NCBI GenBank assembly: GCA_050258555.1
Contig: JBLMZA010000129.1
Span: forward strand, 1 to 64,000
Source: CAISDA01 sp050258555
Lineage (GTDB): Bacteria > Bacteroidota > Ignavibacteria > UBA10030 > UBA8401
Direction: 5' to 3'
Length of the DNA stretch: 64,000 nt
The notes under the pieces were generated by a model. The model saw only the letters and a program-made list of their open reading frames with translations, ran no database searches and had not been told where the DNA came from. Positions 61,336-64,000 of the stretch are shown in pieces. The stretch's first letter is position 1. The number at the start of each line of letters is the position of its first letter. The translations under genes were made by a program, and so were the position numbers.

Positions 61336-63066
61336 ATGAAATATTTCAGTAAGTTCATTGTGTCGTTGTTACTGACTGCGACCGTCTTTGCCGCACAAGA
61401 TCCGGTGACGGCCGGTAAAGAGGCGCTGCATAAAAAAGACTACGACGAGGCGATCAATCAGCTCAGCACGGCCTACAAGGCCAATGCGCGCAATGCCGAA
61501 GTCTGCTACATGCTCGGCGAAGCCTACCGCCAGAAGGAAAACATCGACTCCGCGTACTTCTTCCTCAACCGGTCGATCGATCTGAACGACGAGTACACGC
61601 CCGCCTATGTTTCATTCTTCCCTGTGCTCGCCTCCAAGGGCGAGTGGACGCGCATCAACAAGCTCTTTGCCGCGGCCACGAAATACGACAAGAAGAATCC
61701 GGCCATTCCGTTCGCGCTCGGCGATACCTACCTCGAGCATGATTCGCTCGATAAGGCGATCCTGAACTTCTCGCGCGCCAAGGAGCTCGATGAAAAATTC
61801 GTCGACGCCTATATCGGCCTGGCCGAAGCCTACTCGCGCCAGAACGTCGGCGCCATGGCCATCGCCAACTACCAGAAGGCGCTCGAAGTGGCGCCGAACG
61901 ATCCGACGGTGCACTACCGTCTGGGCAAGTCGTACTACAAGAACCGCCAGTACACCGAATCGGCGAAGGAGTTCCAGGAAGCGATCAATCTCGATCCGAA
62001 GAACGATGTCGTGATTTACGAGCTGGCCGACCTCTACTGGCGCGCGAAGCAGTGGGACAACGCCGCGCGCTTCTACGAGAAGTACGTCGCTCTGAAGCCC
62101 GATAACAAGCTGGCCTACGAGCATTACGCGAAGTCGCTCTATTATTCGAAGAAGAACTACAAGGATGCCGTGCCGGTGATCGAGCAGGCCATCAAGCTGA
62201 ACCCGACCGTGTTCGACCTGAAACCGATGCTCGCCCACGCGCTCTATGTGGCCAAGGAGGAAAAGCGCTCGCTCGAGATCTACAAGTCGATTCCCGCCGA
62301 CTCGCTCGCGGCGGACGATTTCGTGCGCATGGGCCGCGCCTCGCTCTCCTTGAAGGATACGAGCGCGGCCGTGGCATCCTTCGAGAAGGCAAACAGGCTC
62401 GACACGTCGTCCGTCGATGTGGCCGGAGAGCTTGCCGCCATTTACATGAAGCACCGCCAGATGCGCCAGGCGGCCGATCAGTACATCCGCATCGCAAAGT
62501 CGAATCCCGAAAACAAGAGCGCCGTCTTCTATGCGGCCTACTGTCTGAGCGTGCTTGAACGGTTCGATTCTTCCAAGACGTTCTACAAGCGCTACGTCGA
62601 ATTGATGCCGGCTTCGGTCCAGGGACGCATGATGCTTGCCCAGGCGTATGCCAACGTCGACTCGCTCTCGATGACGCGCCGCGTCTACAACGAAACGCTC
62701 CAGCTCATCGACAGCCTTGCACAGGCCGATACGCTCGACCGGGCGCAGCGCGAGGAGAAATACGGACCGCAGTACATCGCCGTCTACCGCGTGCTGGCGG
62801 TGATGCACTATCAGGAAAAGGACTATCAGGCCGCGATCAACACGCTGCTGAAGGCGCTCACATACGAAGGAAAGAAGAAGGATGAGAACCTTCACCTCTT
62901 CCTGGCCCAGATGTACAATGTGGCGCGCGGCGCCATCAAGACGCTCTCGCCCGATGAACAGGTGGCATACCGCGACAAGGCTGTCGCCGAGTACAACGTC
63001 GTGCTTCAGATCAATCCGCGCAATGCGACGGCGCTCAAGGAGCGCGGACAGATCATCGGCAAGTAA
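61336..63066 (+). CDS. Exported tetratricopeptide-repeat protein
   Basis: A 576-residue protein with a signal peptide ('FIVSLLLTATVFAAQD'). It has at least ten TPR-like units, e.g. 'AYIGLAEAYSRQNVGAMAIA' and 'VHYRLGKSYYKNRQYTESAK', spread along the chain. It probably acts as a periplasmic scaffold. TPR genes after exbB-exbD-tonB are common in this phylum and are likely co-transcribed. Binding partners are unknown. Confidence 0.9.
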   Translation: MKYFSKFIVSLLLTATVFAAQDPVTAGKEALHKKDYDEAINQLSTAYKANARNAEVCYMLGEAYRQKENIDSAYFFLNRSIDLNDEYTPAYVSFFPVLASKGEWTRINKLFAAATKYDKKNPAIPFALGDTYLEHDSLDKAILNFSRAKELDEKFVDAYIGLAEAYSRQNVGAMAIANYQKALEVAPNDPTVHYRLGKSYYKNRQYTESAKEFQEAINLDPKNDVVIYELADLYWRAKQWDNAARFYEKYVALKPDNKLAYEHYAKSLYYSKKNYKDAVPVIEQAIKLNPTVFDLKPMLAHALYVAKEEKRSLEIYKSIPADSLAADDFVRMGRASLSLKDTSAAVASFEKANRLDTSSVDVAGELAAIYMKHRQMRQAADQYIRIAKSNPENKSAVFYAAYCLSVLERFDSSKTFYKRYVELMPASVQGRMMLAQAYANVDSLSMTRRVYNETLQLIDSLAQADTLDRAQREEKYGPQYIAVYRVLAVMHYQEKDYQAAINTLLKALTYEGKKKDENLHLFLAQMYNVARGAIKTLSPDEQVAYRDKAVAEYNVVLQINPRNATALKERGQIIGK

Positions 63067-63123
63067 CGTTTGTGTTATTCACATTCACTCTTACACATAC
63101 ATCATCTCTTAAAAGGTGACTCT

Positions 63124-64000
63124 ATGACGCAGGCATCAAAAAAGATTGTCGCAACACCGCTCGTGCTTGTTCTGATGGCCGGACTTTCCCTGTTCGTTGC
63201 TTCATGCGGAAAGACTTCGGCGCCCGAAGTGAAGGAATGGGCGTTCTATCAGAATGCATACGGCATGGAATTCCAGTATCCCCAGGGATGGCAGATCATC
63301 GACGAGGCGAAGACTGTCAGGATCTACCCGTCGCCCGATGTGGCGCTGCGCTTCGGACCGCCGCCGCAGGAAGATGCGACAAGCGGCGTCGAGATCCGTT
63401 TCGGCTTCGAGAAGTTCAAGGATGTCAACATGGGAACACTGGCCATGTACAAGGATACGGTCGCCGCGAAGATCAAGGAGATGAACACGCTTGACAAGCA
63501 GTGGCAGATGACCATCCGCAACGAGCCGGCCGAAGTGATCACCTATCATGCGAAGATCGGCCCGCGCACGACCATCTACGGCCGCCGCGTCGTGGTCGCC
63601 CATGACAGCTCCTTCTACTACATGAACTTCGAGGCCTTCAACGATGACTTCACGGCCTATCAGCCGATCATCGATTCGATCACGGCCTCCTGGAAGCTGC
63701 CGAAGCCGAAGGAAAGCTACAAGGATCCGAATGCGGCATCGAAGCCGTCGCCGGACTTCACGCGCTATCAGAGCGCGGTGATCGAAATGCAGTATCCCGA
63801 CAACTTCGAGTACAAGCTGCTGCCCAAGAAAGGCAAGACCGAATTTGCCGTCTCCTTCCAGGGCCTTCGTCAGGACTGCACGATCGACATCGACGTGTTC
63901 CCGGCCGAGAAGCTCACGGTCGACAAGGTGTTCGATCAGAACAAGGGCAAGTTCAATCCGCGCCAGCAGGGCAACGCCACGATCGACGGCAACCAGGCGA
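63124..64000 (+). CDS. PsbP/DcrB-like lipoprotein, cut by window end
   Basis: The frame starts at 63124 and is open to the edge (at least 292 residues). A lipoprotein signal ends at 'LSLFVASCGKTS'. Two related segments follow, each starting with an aromatic strand: 'GMEFQYPQGWQIIDEAKT' (about residue 48) and 'VIEMQYPDNFEYKLLPKKG' (about 219). They resemble tandem PsbP-like/DcrB domains, a fold found in many envelope lipoproteins. It is 57 bp after the TPR gene, probably in the same operon. The C-terminus is outside the window, and function is unknown. Confidence 0.75.
   Translation, partial: MTQASKKIVATPLVLVLMAGLSLFVASCGKTSAPEVKEWAFYQNAYGMEFQYPQGWQIIDEAKTVRIYPSPDVALRFGPPPQEDATSGVEIRFGFEKFKDVNMGTLAMYKDTVAAKIKEMNTLDKQWQMTIRNEPAEVITYHAKIGPRTTIYGRRVVVAHDSSFYYMNFEAFNDDFTAYQPIIDSITASWKLPKPKESYKDPNAASKPSPDFTRYQSAVIEMQYPDNFEYKLLPKKGKTEFAVSFQGLRQDCTIDIDVFPAEKLTVDKVFDQNKGKFNPRQQGNATIDGNQA

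Noticed and set aside
1..64000. tRNA, rRNA, CRISPR arrays, insertion sequences, phage genes
   Set aside because: Intergenic gaps are short, and none contains a recognisable cloverleaf, spacer-repeat array, transposase or integrase.

Overview
The window is a GC-rich (roughly 60%) bacterial segment whose genes fit the Fibrobacteres-Chlorobi-Bacteroidetes group, and best the Ignavibacteria or a near relative. Five secreted proteins end in the 'NYPNPFNP'-type sorting tail of the type IX secretion system (T9SS) or a close variant, and a sixth has a more divergent one. There is also a PorV-like outer-membrane protein, an LptD homologue and a Bacteroidota-style exbB-exbD-exbD-tonB cluster. Unlike most Bacteroidia, many genes here have clear Shine-Dalgarno sequences and sigma70-like promoters. 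The genus cannot be fixed from the sequence alone.

Layout. (a) About 1-140: a few codons of an unrelated ABM-domain gene abut the 3' end of an aspartate aminotransferase gene, which looks like an assembly or rearrangement junction. (b) 140-8941, minus strand: housekeeping genes aspC, coaD, rsmD, a PilM-like gene, a comEA-like gene, dnaJ, grpE, hrcA, a receiver protein with a kinase-like helical tail, and an MFS transporter. (c) 8958-15873, minus strand: three consecutive exported von Willebrand factor A (VWA) proteins with sorting tails, two of them with VIT-like domains. (d) 15874-16315: a divergent control region with a promoter each way and two LacI-type palindromes. (e) 16316-45245, plus strand: a nearly gapless 29-kb carbohydrate locus. 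It encodes a LacI regulator, two secreted CBM9-like proteins, a TonB-dependent receptor, a large secreted partner, a PorV-like protein, two GH144-type beta-1,2-glucanase-like enzymes, a very large six-hairpin glycosidase-like protein, a GH94 phosphorylase, a GH2 enzyme, and a sugar ABC importer without its ATPase. (f) 45614-47346: a PAS histidine kinase and a NarL-type regulator. (g) 47479-49556, minus strand: a rubrerythrin-like lipoprotein and an RNA uracil methyltransferase. (h) 49653-56967, plus strand: a DivIC/FtsB-like protein, RarA, a ROK glucokinase, LptD and a thioredoxin-domain protein. (i) 57161-64000, plus strand: a STAS protein, the Ton energising system, a small membrane protein, a PstS-like lipoprotein, a TPR protein and a lipoprotein cut by the window end.

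How the main locus probably works (inference). Surface CBM9-like proteins and a secreted GH144 enzyme bind and cut a beta-glucan, most likely beta-1,2-linked because GH144 is the endo-beta-1,2-glucanase family. The TonB-dependent receptor takes oligomers across the outer membrane. A GH144 lipoprotein and the six-hairpin enzyme trim them in the periplasm, the ABC importer brings them into the cytoplasm, and the GH94 and GH2 enzymes release glucose or glucose 1-phosphate. The LacI regulator sits first in the locus, behind a promoter whose -10 is overlapped by a perfect operator palindrome, so the block may be autoregulated by its own sugar. The locus has no SusD-type gene, so it is not a standard Bacteroides polysaccharide utilisation locus. 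The nearby ROK glucokinase and Ton genes could serve it but are not physically linked to it. No tRNA, rRNA, CRISPR array, insertion sequence or phage gene was recognised.
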